From the NCBI GenBank assembly GCA_044449065.1, contig JBIOHP010000003.1:62001-126000 (forward strand): 64,000 bases of DNA. The letters run 5' to 3'. Source of the stretch: JBIOHP01 sp044449065 (GTDB taxonomy: Bacteria; Bacteroidota; Ignavibacteria; UBA10030; SZUA-254). Below are positions 17,172 through 26,993 of the stretch, piece by piece. The notes below the pieces were generated by a model that made no database searches, was not told where the DNA came from, and saw only the letters and a program-made list of their open reading frames with translations. The position numbers and the translations under genes were made by a program. Position 1 is the first letter of the stretch; the number at the start of each line of letters is the position of its first letter.

Positions 17172-18173
17172 TTATTTTGTGTCATCGCTAACTATCTCAT
17201 AGACACGGATCTCCGCATTTAGAACACCGTGTTTAGGAACTGCGAGGTAGTAACGGTTTAATTGTGGGATAAACAAGGCGGTTCTTGCGCCTTCGGAAGT
17301 CGGAACGAGCTCTGCTATTTGATAATGACGAGGGTCCTTTTGTTCTATTACCGCAATGTATCCCTCCCCGCTGGAAACGAAAATATAATGGTGAACCGGA
17401 TCAATAAAGATGTCGTCCGCGTCGTGTGGAATTTTTAATAGCGCGATTTCCTTCAGGGAATCAGTATCTAAGATAAGGAGTCGCGGCGGGGTGCGGTAAC
17501 CAATGTATAAACGACTACTATTTTCATCGAGCGCCAATGAATAATTATCTCGTAAGTCCTCATGAGTTCTTTTTAAAATAACTTTGCCTGCTAGGTCGAT
17601 TATTGCGAGACGATTGATAGTCGGAATATTCACAAAGATTCTATGTCTGATGGATTCAATAGCAAATGCTTCTGGATGACCTGTCAGTCCAATATCTGAT
17701 TCATGAGTCCATGTTAACGGATCGATAATTGCTAGAGAACCGGTTCCAAATCCGAGATACACTTTCCCGGCGTCAGCGTCATAGCGAAGATTATCGGCGT
17801 CATTGTTAAAAGTGAAACGTTTCAACACCGTATATGTGTTGCCGTCAAGAATATTGCATGTTCCATCGCCGCCATTCGCAACGACCAGCCGGTTTGAATC
17901 TGGTAAAAAGAGAATACCCTGCGGTTCAACGAATCCGCCGATAGATTGAAGCCGTTTTGCCTGCTGAAGATCGACAACTTCTACCGAGTTATTTCCCAGC
18001 GCCGCGATGAACAATCTCCCTCCCATCGGATCATACGCTATGTGATCAATTCGCCCGGCAACGTCGGGAAGGGGAATTGTTTGTACTAATTTTAATCGTG
18101 ATGAGGATTGCAATTCGAATGGAAGGAATACGCTATAAAAGAGTAACGATGCGATAAACGTTGGTATTCTCAT
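17172..18173 (-). CDS. YncE-like secreted beta-propeller
   Basis: About 333 residues from the ATG at 18173; an upstream GTG at 18188 would add five residues. A signal peptide covers about the first 25. The rest is a seven-bladed YVTN-type propeller with repeated D-x-x-x-x-R-L-F/Y-I/V and I-D-x-x-T patterns (for example R-I-D-H-I-A-Y-D-P, then V-E-V-V-D). Periplasmic or surface; YncE relatives bind DNA or other ligands but this cannot be told here. It ends without a sorting domain. Downstream of it is the small PAS gene, same strand, 71 bp apart. Confidence 0.82.
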   Translation of the reverse strand: MRIPTFIASLLFYSVFLPFELQSSSRLKLVQTIPLPDVAGRIDHIAYDPMGGRLFIAALGNNSVEVVDLQQAKRLQSIGGFVEPQGILFLPDSNRLVVANGGDGTCNILDGNTYTVLKRFTFNNDADNLRYDADAGKVYLGFGTGSLAIIDPLTWTHESDIGLTGHPEAFAIESIRHRIFVNIPTINRLAIIDLAGKVILKRTHEDLRDNYSLALDENSSRLYIGYRTPPRLLILDTDSLKEIALLKIPHDADDIFIDPVHHYIFVSSGEGYIAVIEQKDPRHYQIAELVPTSEGARTALFIPQLNRYYLAVPKHGVLNAEIRVYEIVSDDTK

Positions 18174-18449
18174 GGTATTGTGCGGCACTGTGAATCTGAA
18201 AATATATTAGTTCTATTTCATTGAATAAGATTTTTTAGACTACGTATTAGGTTAGATTCCATTTAGAATCCCCGTTTCTCAAACAATATAAAGAGTATAC
18301 ATGTTACCATTAAATTAAAGAGATGTATTAAAAGAATCAATAGGGTAAGAAATACCGGGAATGTATGGAAAGAGGCGGATTTGATGAAGTAATTGAAAAA
18401 AATAGTAAAAACGGTCCGGGGGAGGTCCAGTGGAGGAGGCAGAGCCGGA

Positions 18450-21197
18450 TTATTTATCCAACGCTTTTCTGACGCTTCTCAATATTGAAGCAACCTGGTA
18501 CGGTTTTTGAAGAAAATCTTTTGCGCCGGCACGGGACATCTCCAGCCGCACTTCGGGTTCTATGTACCCGCTTGCGACAATTAATCTAATTGCGGGATTA
18601 ATTTCTTTCAACCGGAGGAAGACGTCTCTCCCCGATAATCTGGGCAGACCGAGATCGCTGATGACAAGATCGATGGTTTTCCTCTGTTCCCGGTAAAGTC
18701 CTACCGCGGATTCACCATCCCTGGCGACCAAAATATGATACCCGCTCCCTTCGAGAACGGATTGCATGAATTCAACGAGAAATTCTTCGTCCTCGACGAT
18801 AAGAATTGTTTCTGCGCCGCCCGATATTTCTTCCTGGATTTTGTCCTCCGGTTGATTTGCAATTTCGGAAGCAGGCGGAACGGGGAAATAAAGATGGAAC
18901 ATCGATCCTTTACCATATTCGCTATCGACGGAGATGAATCCTTTATGGCTCATGACCACGCCGTAAACGACAGCCAGACCGAGACCCGTTCCTTTCCCTT
19001 TATCCTTCGTGGTGAAGAACGGTTCGAAAATCCGGTTCTTCATTTCTTCGCTCATGCCCATGCCCGTATCGGAGAGCGAAACCTCGACATAACGATCTAC
19101 CGAAGCGTCATGAAAGCGCATCCTGAGTTTCGAGCCGTCCGCCATTTGAGTTTTAAATTTCATCTTACCCCCGCCTTGCATTGCATCCCGCGCGTTCACG
19201 CATAGGTTCAACAGCACCTGATGAAATTGTGTTTGATCTGCAATAATGAGGGGGAGATTCTCGGTAAGCTCCAGTTCAATCGTAATGAACCGTGGAAATG
19301 TTTCCCCGAGCATTTTAGCGATATCCCTGACGATGGTATTAACGTCGAGCGGAGTCTGCACAACTTCAGTCTGGCGGGCAAACGTTAAAATTTGTTTAAC
19401 AAGGGACGCCCCGCGCTGCACGGTGCTATCGATGACTGCGGCGGCTTTGTTGATTACTTCAGGCGATTTCTCTCCGCCCTGGAGCAACCGGTTGTATCCC
19501 ATAATGATCCCGAGAATATTATTGAAATCATGGGCAATTCCGCTGGCAAGTGTTCCGATGCTTTCTAATTTTTGCGCCCGGATTAATTCCTGCTCCAGCC
19601 GTTTACGCGGAGTATCATCGAAAATGTATCCTTTAAATTGTATCAATTCTCCTTTATCGTTGAAGACGCCGATTGCATTTTCGATAATATTAATCAATGT
19701 GCCGTCACGGCGGCGCATCGTTCCTTCGTAATATTCAAGTTTCTTCTTCTGCTGAAGAAGCCGCATAAAATCGCCGCGTTTCTGCGGATTGGTATACAGC
19801 GACCGTATATCGGCGTTAAGTGCTTCTTCAACGCTGGCATATCCGAAGATCCGCGCAAAGGCGGGATTGCAATCGAGCAGGCGTCCTTCGGTTGTTGCGA
19901 TATAATCGCCCGTGAGATCTTCCTCAAAAAATCTCCGGTACCGTTCTTCGCTTTTTCGCAATTCGCCTTCGATGCGTTTACGTTCGGTCACATCGCGCAA
20001 AATTCCTTCATGATACAGAACATTGCCGTCTTCGTCGTGTACATATTGCCCGTGATCTTCCACCCATATTTCGGATCCGTCTTTTTTCCGCATCCGGAAT
20101 ACTTCAATTTTTTCCAAGCCGGTATCGAGGAACAGACTTTCCCGATCTTCCTCCGCAAAATAAAGGTCGTTCTTGATGTCGATAGTCAGCATTTCTTCTT
20201 TGCTGGCATAACCAAACATTTTCACCATCGCGGGGTTAATATCCACAAAATGACCTTCATGCGTGCTGCGGTATATGCCGTCCATCATCCGGTCGAATAA
20301 TGACCGATAGCGTTCTTCCGATTCCCGCAGCGCTTTCTCGATTCGCATACGCTCGGTTACATCGCGCAGAATGCCTTCGTGAAATATGACATTGCCGTGT
20401 TCATCATGCACGTATTGGCCATGATCTTCCACCCATATCTCGGCGCCGTCCTTCCGCTTCATGCGGAAGATCTCAATTTTTTCCTGTCCGGTGTCTAAAA
20501 ATAAACTTTCCCGGTCTTCCTCTGCAAAATAGCAATCCTTTTTAATGTCGATTGCAAGCATTTCTTCCTTGCATGCATACCCGAACATCTTCACCATGGC
20601 GTCGTTGACCTCGATAAATTTTCCGTTATGGGTGCTTCGATAGATACCATCCATCATACGGTCGAAAAGGGTGCGGTACCGTTCGTGCGACGCCCGTAAT
20701 TCTTCTTCCATTTGTTTGCGGTCTGTAATATCCGTGATAAACCCGAGGATGGCTGGATGATTCCGGTAGGTGATTAATTTTGATGTTATGATCGAGGCGA
20801 TTTTCGCGCCTGATTTTGTTACTAAGATATATTCGTACGGGATAACTTCTTCGCCATGAACATGTTTTGCATATGCGTCATCGACAAGTGAGCGGGATTC
20901 TATTGCGACCAACGATCGGAAATCGAATGAGGGGTGCATGAGTTCTTTCTTCGAATACCCCATCATCATTTCGCATTTTGAATTCGCATACACAATTCTT
21001 CCGTTTTGATTGATGAAAATCATGTGGGGGGATTGCTCGGCGAGGATATTAAATTGATCTTCAGCTCCCTCTGGTATTACTTCGGGAGATGGCCGTGAAA
21101 CAGTCTCTGATAATTGTTTTTCGAGCTTCGCTATCCGAGTCCGAAGAGTCTTAAGTTCCTTCAACGGATCAGATTTTGGACTATGTTCATCTGCCAT
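18450..21197 (-). CDS. Hybrid histidine kinase with four PAS domains and C-terminal receiver
   Basis: 915 residues, soluble. A coiled coil at about 8-35 precedes PAS domains at roughly 48-165, 165-290, 290-412 and 412-535. The HisKA domain has G-I-A-H-D-F-N-N-I-L-G, the HATPase has N-A-R-D-A-M, D-T-G-M-G-M and G-K-G-T-G-L-G-L, and the receiver at about 795-910 has I-V-E-D-E, phospho-acceptor Asp in V-I-S-D-L-G-L-P and L-Q-K-P. PAS 2 and PAS 3 are about four-fifths identical by eye, a recent in-frame duplication. It has no adjacent regulator gene, so output may pass through the attached receiver or a distant partner. Confidence 0.92.
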   Translation of the reverse strand: MADEHSPKSDPLKELKTLRTRIAKLEKQLSETVSRPSPEVIPEGAEDQFNILAEQSPHMIFINQNGRIVYANSKCEMMMGYSKKELMHPSFDFRSLVAIESRSLVDDAYAKHVHGEEVIPYEYILVTKSGAKIASIITSKLITYRNHPAILGFITDITDRKQMEEELRASHERYRTLFDRMMDGIYRSTHNGKFIEVNDAMVKMFGYACKEEMLAIDIKKDCYFAEEDRESLFLDTGQEKIEIFRMKRKDGAEIWVEDHGQYVHDEHGNVIFHEGILRDVTERMRIEKALRESEERYRSLFDRMMDGIYRSTHEGHFVDINPAMVKMFGYASKEEMLTIDIKNDLYFAEEDRESLFLDTGLEKIEVFRMRKKDGSEIWVEDHGQYVHDEDGNVLYHEGILRDVTERKRIEGELRKSEERYRRFFEEDLTGDYIATTEGRLLDCNPAFARIFGYASVEEALNADIRSLYTNPQKRGDFMRLLQQKKKLEYYEGTMRRRDGTLINIIENAIGVFNDKGELIQFKGYIFDDTPRKRLEQELIRAQKLESIGTLASGIAHDFNNILGIIMGYNRLLQGGEKSPEVINKAAAVIDSTVQRGASLVKQILTFARQTEVVQTPLDVNTIVRDIAKMLGETFPRFITIELELTENLPLIIADQTQFHQVLLNLCVNARDAMQGGGKMKFKTQMADGSKLRMRFHDASVDRYVEVSLSDTGMGMSEEMKNRIFEPFFTTKDKGKGTGLGLAVVYGVVMSHKGFISVDSEYGKGSMFHLYFPVPPASEIANQPEDKIQEEISGGAETILIVEDEEFLVEFMQSVLEGSGYHILVARDGESAVGLYREQRKTIDLVISDLGLPRLSGRDVFLRLKEINPAIRLIVASGYIEPEVRLEMSRAGAKDFLQKPYQVASILRSVRKALDK

Positions 21198-21657
21198 AGG
21201 GGAATTTTACTAAATTAGACAATATCGCGTAATTGTTTTGACTTTAAAAATTAAAGAAAAGATACCCGATTTGCAAGGGGGTGTGAGATCAACATCACAT
21301 CCCAAAACGCCTCAATTACTCTTAATATAAGGATATTATGCCTCGTCAGTGTTTTCTAAACGACCTTTATATGAGGAGTCTGTGTGAAAAATCAATTCGT
21401 GTAGTAGCCGATCACCTGATCGGCGCGTTAAATCTCATTAAATCGCCGGTTTGATAACCTGCTACTACATTGACATACTATTTATCACACAGACTCTAGG
21501 GTGAGGGGATAGAAATAATTTAGATGCTGACCTTTATGAGACACTATAATTTGCTCGAAGGGATGGTCGGTCCAGCCGTTGTATCTAACATCGGTAAAGA
21601 TATTGACGAGCACTTGCCGTTGAAGCAAATTGATGCGATGATTACAACCCTGCTGGA
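21198..21657. other. Intergenic region with MITE-like element
   Basis: 460 bp. It holds the inverted-repeat element at 21376-21496. A plus-strand open frame from 21524 runs antisense into the following gene and is not believed. No terminator recognised for the receiver/PEP-synthase-like gene. Confidence 0.5.
21376..21496. repeat. MITE-like element with 12-bp perfect terminal inverted repeats
   Basis: Left end GAGTCTGTGTGA (21376-21387), right end TCACACAGACTC (21485-21496), 121 bp overall. Inside are GTAGTAGCCGATCA...TGATCGGC and a right-hand CTACTAC, so the element folds back at several levels. It shares end and inner motifs with the element at 12521-12665. No coding capacity. Confidence 0.65.
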
Positions 21658-24645
21658 TTATAAATCTTTTGCGGGTTTAAGTATAACTCCTTTCTGTTCG
21701 TGCCCATTCATTTTCACTATAACGGGGCTGGAAAAATGCAGATGTTTAGTGTATGTCTTTTCTTGCGCGGGTTGTTGTTCTAAAAGCCATCGCCAATCGA
21801 GTTTACCGCGGTCGTTCATTTCATTGACCGTAAAATATCCGATCATGAAAGCTGTCAGATTTTGGAAAAAGTGAGAACCCTGGGAAGGAGTTACAACGAC
21901 GTCTTTAAATCCGGTTTCTACGATAACTTTCGCACCCGATATTTGTTCCCACCGGACCGGGATCCCCAGCCACGGATCAAACGTGCCCCATCTGCCGAGA
22001 CCGATGAGAAGGTACGGCTTGTTCTCCGCGGTTAACACGCCATTGAATTGTTCCACTTCCATTGCCACCTGTTCGCTCATCGCCCGATCGAATTTATTAA
22101 AATCAACCATGACAATATCGTAGATATTGTCGATAACTCCGTTGCCCAGCACCTGAGGACTTTCGCAAAGGATGGTTTCCGGTTCCATTTTATCAAGCCG
22201 TAATTCTTCCACTTCTCGGTTGATTACTAACGGGCGCATCTGGAGAAGCCCGAATTCTTTTCGCTCGCCCGGATTTACAGACATCCTGACGGCAAATTCA
22301 ATTTCAACAGGCGTTCCCATGCCCGAGCTGCCGATTTCTAAGATCAAATCTAAGATTTCAGGAAGCGGCAGAAGTTTATTTTTTAATATCGGCGCGAACG
22401 TCACCAATCGAGTCCCTATTCGGGATAATCCGTCATGAACGGTGTCGTTTTCCGGAGAGTACGTCGATCCGGCATATCGCAATGTTCCATCCTCCTCGGC
22501 GTCATTTAGAACAAAGCGTTTCGTAAGATCGTTGACGCCGGTTTCTGTGGAATTGGAATCGAGCTCTAAATCGATTGCGAAGAATTCGCGCTGGTTATTC
22601 GCGAGTGTTTCTTCAATGGTTGTAAATTGGTATAGATGTCCGGGATATTTCGGGCAAAATTTTACACACGATCCGCCATCGACAATCATCTGCCCCAGTC
22701 CAAGCGCAACGGATGTTATTCCATCCGAGGAAAGTTGGGGAGGCATCGGATAAAAATTGAACGATTTGGCGACGCCTGAAAAATCCGGATAGAACCTTTT
22801 TCGATGTTTAATCCCGACCACTTTTTGAATAATCACCGCCATTTTTTCTTCTTCGAGTCGATAGAGCGTATGGCGCGTATACTCTTTTGCCGCGCGGGAA
22901 TACGTGGAAGCGTAGACTCGTCTGATTGCGTTTAAAAGCTGTGTGAGCCGGAATTCAGGGTCGGGATGATTATTCGGAATCATGAGCGTGGAGTAAATTC
23001 CCGCGAACGGTTGGTATTGCGAATCTTCCTGCAAGCTTGACGATCTGACGGCAAGCGGCTCCGCGACAACTTCCAGGAATGCCTTCAGATCGCGCAGGAC
23101 TCTGCGGGGAAATTTTTTTGCGCTTAAAAAACGTGCGGTTGTTTCTTCATCCGAAACTTCACTCAGAATCAGATCGTGCAGATAATTTTTTTCAACAAAA
23201 TAGTCAAATACATCAGTGGCGATGACGACGCCTGGTGGGATAAAGATACGAACGTCTTCAAACCGTTCCCGAAGGTCGTAGGTATTCAGGAGCATATTCA
23301 AAAAATTCAACCCGCGCGCTTTGCCCCCCAATGATCCGCCTCCGATACGCGCGAAACTGCTTGATGGATCGAACGTGTCTTTCGCAAAATCCGTGATCCT
23401 GCCGCGCTGTTGTTCTTCCCGGTAACTATGCAGGGAATCGATCAAATCCTGACGCAGCAATTCCAACGATGCGTAATCGGAGACGCGCCGGGGACGCAGA
23501 TGGTACGCAACGCCGAATTCCGTCCGCGCTTTCAGCCAATTCGAGAAATGGTTTCGTTCGGCATGAAATTTAATGCTTGCCTCGGGAACAAGATGAAGCT
23601 GTTCTTCCAGCGATTTGAGGTCTGAAGCTTGCCCAACCTCCTGCCCATCGGGCGTCCGGAATATAAAATCCCCGAAACTGAAATAATATTTCATAAAGGA
23701 ACGGACTTCCTGTAGTAACGTGGGCGATCCCTTCAACGCAAACGATGCCCCCACTTCAAATGCTTTTGCGCGGTTTTCCGGATGGTTTGATTGGAGGAGG
23801 ATGGGTATATCTTCCTGTGCGGCTTTTACCCGCAGGGCAAACTCGATACCCGCTTCCGGATCGGGTTTGCCGTCTTTTTGAAAATCCACATCCGAAATGA
23901 CGCCGGAAATATATTTCTGATATTTCGTAAAGTATAACCACGCTTCCTCGTAGGTCGTAGCAAGAAGAATTTTTGGTCTCGCACGCATTCGCAGGAACCG
24001 GTGAGAAAGGTTCACCCCTTCCGTTATTAATCGTTTGGAATGTTTGAGCACCTCGGTATAGATGCTCGGTAAAAATGACGAGTAGAATCTGACGTTATCT
24101 TCGATCAACAGAATCGCCTGAACTCCGGCAACCTCTGTATCATGTTGAACATTTTTAAGATCTTCAATATGAGATAATATTGCGATGATCAGGTGGTAAT
24201 CTCCCTGCCATAGAAATATCCGGTCGAATAAGGACGTTTCATGGTGGGTAAGAAGGTCGGCTAATTCTTTTTGATCGAGCGCAAGAAGCACAACAGATAT
24301 ATTGAGTTTCAATTCTCGAATTTGTTTGGCGAGCTGAAGCGCATGCATATCCTCTATATGCATCGTTGTAATGATCAGGTCGAATTGTTTTCCTTCTTTC
24401 GCCAGCGCAATCGCCTCGGCGCCTGTCGAAACACGATGGAGCTCGGGTGCGTGAGAAATATGAAATCCCTCGTATTCGCTGCGGATTAATTCGTATAAAC
24501 GGGCGTCTTCCTCGATCATATACGAATCGTAAAGACTCGAAACAAGAAGCACGTCGCGGATTCGGAATCGCATGAGATTTTGAAAATCCATGTATTTACG
24601 CTGGTAGATGTGATCTACCCAGTGATCATCCCTGGATATCATCAT
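21658..24645 (-). CDS. Two receiver-like domains fused to PEP-synthase-type ATP-grasp domain
   Basis: 995 residues. Residues 30-165 look like a receiver without its phospho-acceptor (L-I-I-T-T-M-H). Residues 176-315 look like a second, long receiver with I-E-D-N, V-I-S-D-V-D-F (Asp252/254) and a lysine (A-L-K-G-S). From about 430, I-G-G-G-S-L-G-G-K-A-R-G-L begins a PPDK_N/PEP synthase ATP-binding domain, with L-A-V-R-S-S-S-L-Q-E-D and, near 830, L-L-Q-M-R-P-L-V. The swivelling phosphohistidine domain and the PEP-binding barrel of PEP synthase are absent. It therefore is unlikely to make PEP; it may use ATP to phosphorylate another partner. Function not established. Confidence 0.82.
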   Translation of the reverse strand: MMISRDDHWVDHIYQRKYMDFQNLMRFRIRDVLLVSSLYDSYMIEEDARLYELIRSEYEGFHISHAPELHRVSTGAEAIALAKEGKQFDLIITTMHIEDMHALQLAKQIRELKLNISVVLLALDQKELADLLTHHETSLFDRIFLWQGDYHLIIAILSHIEDLKNVQHDTEVAGVQAILLIEDNVRFYSSFLPSIYTEVLKHSKRLITEGVNLSHRFLRMRARPKILLATTYEEAWLYFTKYQKYISGVISDVDFQKDGKPDPEAGIEFALRVKAAQEDIPILLQSNHPENRAKAFEVGASFALKGSPTLLQEVRSFMKYYFSFGDFIFRTPDGQEVGQASDLKSLEEQLHLVPEASIKFHAERNHFSNWLKARTEFGVAYHLRPRRVSDYASLELLRQDLIDSLHSYREEQQRGRITDFAKDTFDPSSSFARIGGGSLGGKARGLNFLNMLLNTYDLRERFEDVRIFIPPGVVIATDVFDYFVEKNYLHDLILSEVSDEETTARFLSAKKFPRRVLRDLKAFLEVVAEPLAVRSSSLQEDSQYQPFAGIYSTLMIPNNHPDPEFRLTQLLNAIRRVYASTYSRAAKEYTRHTLYRLEEEKMAVIIQKVVGIKHRKRFYPDFSGVAKSFNFYPMPPQLSSDGITSVALGLGQMIVDGGSCVKFCPKYPGHLYQFTTIEETLANNQREFFAIDLELDSNSTETGVNDLTKRFVLNDAEEDGTLRYAGSTYSPENDTVHDGLSRIGTRLVTFAPILKNKLLPLPEILDLILEIGSSGMGTPVEIEFAVRMSVNPGERKEFGLLQMRPLVINREVEELRLDKMEPETILCESPQVLGNGVIDNIYDIVMVDFNKFDRAMSEQVAMEVEQFNGVLTAENKPYLLIGLGRWGTFDPWLGIPVRWEQISGAKVIVETGFKDVVVTPSQGSHFFQNLTAFMIGYFTVNEMNDRGKLDWRWLLEQQPAQEKTYTKHLHFSSPVIVKMNGHEQKGVILKPAKDL

Positions 24646-24768
24646 CGTTTACGGAGAGATTGTTTGTCTAAATAGATCATCTGATACACAGGAGTTGTCT
24701 CAATGAATTTCGTCTAAGTGAATCATCCATAAATGTAACAAGGAGACATAAGAAAACCAACCGAATGC

Positions 24769-24808
24769 ATATAAAAAAACGGAGTGGATAATTCCACTCC
24801 GTTTTTAA
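24769..24808. terminator. Intrinsic terminator of gdhA
   Basis: A perfect stem of 14 bp (AAAAACGGAGTGGA with TCCACTCCGTTTTT) and a TAAT loop lies just after the gdhA stop. The symmetrical A/T tails would stop transcription from either direction. Confidence 0.9.
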
Positions 24809-24828
24809 TGGGCTCGTGTAGAAGATTG

Positions 24829-26190
24829 TTATACTACGCCCTGATCCATCATCGCATCGGCAACTTTTAAGAAGCCGGCGATATTGGCGCCATTCACATA
24901 ATTACCAGGCGTGCCGAAACGTTCTGCCGTTTCGTAGCTGGCTTTATGAATGCTCTTCATAATGTTATGGAGACGGTTATCGACTTCTTCGCGCGTCCAT
25001 GAGTAGCGCTGGCTGTTCTGCGACATCTCTAAACCAGAGGTCGCAACACCGCCGGCATTCGCCGCTTTGCCCGGACCGTAAAGAATTTTTGCGTCGATGA
25101 ATTGTTTTACGCCGTCGAGCGTGGTAGGCATGTTTGCGCCTTCAGATACCACGTACACGCCATTCTTTAAGAGATTGGCTGCGTCTTTGCCGTTGACTTC
25201 ATTCTGGGTAGCGCTCGGGAACGCGCACTGCGCTTTGTGATTCCAAAGCGGGTTGTACCCTAATTTTGAATCGGTCGGAGTATACACCGCGCTCTTGAAT
25301 TTATCGGCATATTCTTTAATTCTGCCGCGGCGAACATTCTTTAAATCCATCACGAATGCCAATTTCTTCGCGTCTATTCCGGCTTCATCATAAATGTAAC
25401 CCGCTGAATCGGACACGGTAACGGCTTTGCCGCCAAGCTGGTTGATTTTTTCAATAGTGTATTGTGCGACATTGCCGCTTCCGGAAACGAGGCAAATTTT
25501 TCCATCAAGCGTTTGTTTCTTCGTTGATAACATTTCTGCCGCAAAGTACACTGCGCCATATCCGGTTGCCTCGGGACGAATGAGCGAACCGCCCCAATTT
25601 AATCCCTTGCCGGTAAGAACGCCGGTAAATTCGTTGCGGAGTTTTTTGTACCTGCCGAATAAAAATCCTATTTCACGGCCTCCAACGCCGATATCGCCCG
25701 CCGGGACGTCGGTATCCGGACCGATGTGGCGGAATAACTCATCCATGAACGCCTGGCAAAAACGCATGACTTCCATATCGCTCTTGCCTTTTGGATCGAA
25801 ATCGGATCCGCCCTTACCGCCGCCCATCGGCAGCGTGGTTAAACTGTTTTTGAATACCTGTTCGAATGCAAGGAATTTTAAAATTCCAAGATTTACCGAT
25901 GGATGAAGTCTCAACCCGCCCTTGTACGGACCGATTGCGCTGTTCATTTCGATTCGGAAGCCGCGATTGACATGTATTTCACCGCGATCATCTACCCATG
26001 GTACGCGAAACATCAGCACGCGTTCCGGTTCCACTATGCGTTCGAGCATTTTTGCCGAACGATATTCCGGATGACGTTCAAGCACGATGGAAAGCGATTC
26101 TACCACTTCCTGAACTGCCTGATGAAATTCCGGTTCAGCCGGATTTTTTGCTTTGATTGCAGCCATGAGATCGTTTACATAACCTGACAT
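24829..26190 (-). CDS. gdhA: NADP-type glutamate dehydrogenase
   Basis: 453 residues, typical of hexameric bacterial GdhA. It interconverts 2-oxoglutarate plus ammonium with glutamate. Substrate-site features are G-P-Y-K-G-G-L-R (Lys90), K114 and P-M-G-G-G-K-G-G-S-D (Lys126, catalytic), and the nucleotide fold has S-G-S-G-N-V-A. The family with this length and the P-M-G-G-G-K-G-G-S-D-F-D-P-K-G-K motif is normally NADPH-linked, used for ammonium assimilation. AAAGGAGA lies about six bases before the ATG, a strong ribosome site. Monocistronic with its own terminator; a hairpin lies in the leader region. Confidence 0.96.
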   Translation of the reverse strand: MSGYVNDLMAAIKAKNPAEPEFHQAVQEVVESLSIVLERHPEYRSAKMLERIVEPERVLMFRVPWVDDRGEIHVNRGFRIEMNSAIGPYKGGLRLHPSVNLGILKFLAFEQVFKNSLTTLPMGGGKGGSDFDPKGKSDMEVMRFCQAFMDELFRHIGPDTDVPAGDIGVGGREIGFLFGRYKKLRNEFTGVLTGKGLNWGGSLIRPEATGYGAVYFAAEMLSTKKQTLDGKICLVSGSGNVAQYTIEKINQLGGKAVTVSDSAGYIYDEAGIDAKKLAFVMDLKNVRRGRIKEYADKFKSAVYTPTDSKLGYNPLWNHKAQCAFPSATQNEVNGKDAANLLKNGVYVVSEGANMPTTLDGVKQFIDAKILYGPGKAANAGGVATSGLEMSQNSQRYSWTREEVDNRLHNIMKSIHKASYETAERFGTPGNYVNGANIAGFLKVADAMMDQGVV

Positions 26191-26993
26191 TGTAATCTCC
26201 TTTAAAGTAATTTAATGTGTATTGTTCGTTTCTTGTACGTTGTAATAATTACGGTTGAATCAATTCTTTTCATTCCCACCGTGAAAAGAATTTGTAAAAA
26301 ATAAAATTCGTTTATGCGTCGATCGTTTTTACCGCCAGGGGGGATGTAATTATAATGCGAGATATGAAATTGATCGGATAAGTTACATGGAATACGTAGT
26401 GATTACCGGGAGAGGATGATCTTGTTTGGACATTCATTTGGAGGAACCCATGATTTTTTTATCCTCGTACCAATTCAATTTCTGCATTTAAAACATTCTT
26501 ATTTTGACGGGAAATTTGTCGATCGATGCATATTACACTTCAATTTCTATGCCAATGAATTGGCGAAAGATAACCGAAATGCCACCTATAGGAAATAGGC
26601 GAAATTGGTTCAATTTCAATAGTGAGAGTAATGCTCAATGACAATTTTCAATATTGATAAAATTTCGGATAATTGCAATTAAATCTATGGTTTGTCGCTA
26701 TTTACACTGTAAATGAACTCGTTTAAATGGTGCATTCTTAGATTTGTTCAGACGCAGATTACCGAATGATTTCTTCAGCGCCAGTGCTTGGCGATGCGGA
26801 AAACCGGAATCGTATCCCGAAAGATTTCATGAGATAGATTTCACATCGATTTTTTCTCCCTTCGCCCATGATGCCGTTAATGTTTAGCGAAGATGTTTTC
26901 TATGCGGATGATCGCTTTTTATCTCTCGATGTGCTATAATGTTAATTTTTTCATACATTCAATGATTGTTTCACAAGCCAATAGGATCAATTG
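26191..26993. other. Long intergenic region between gdhA and aguB
   Basis: 803 bp, AT-rich, between divergent genes. The only clear structure is the 11-bp inverted repeat at 26262-26292 on the gdhA side. A 60-codon plus-strand frame near 26416 has no gene-like features. Promoters for gdhA and aguBA must be here but were not pinned down. Confidence 0.5.
26262..26292. promoter_or_regulatory. Inverted repeat in the gdhA upstream region
   Basis: AATTCTTTTCA and TGAAAAGAATT are perfect complements separated by nine bases, 72 bp upstream of gdhA. It is either an operator for a dimeric regulator or a leader hairpin. The tails lack a T-run on the gdhA side, so a terminator is less likely. Confidence 0.5.

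Noticed and set aside
21524..21874. 116-codon plus-strand frame after the MITE-like element
   Set aside because: It runs antisense into the receiver/PEP-synthase fusion gene and its composition looks like a reverse-strand shadow.
21658..24645. Naming the fusion protein ppsA (PEP synthase)
   Set aside because: The phosphohistidine and PEP-binding domains needed for the reaction are absent.
26416..26598. 60-codon frame in the gdhA-aguB gap
   Set aside because: No ribosome site, no family features, aromatic-rich random composition.
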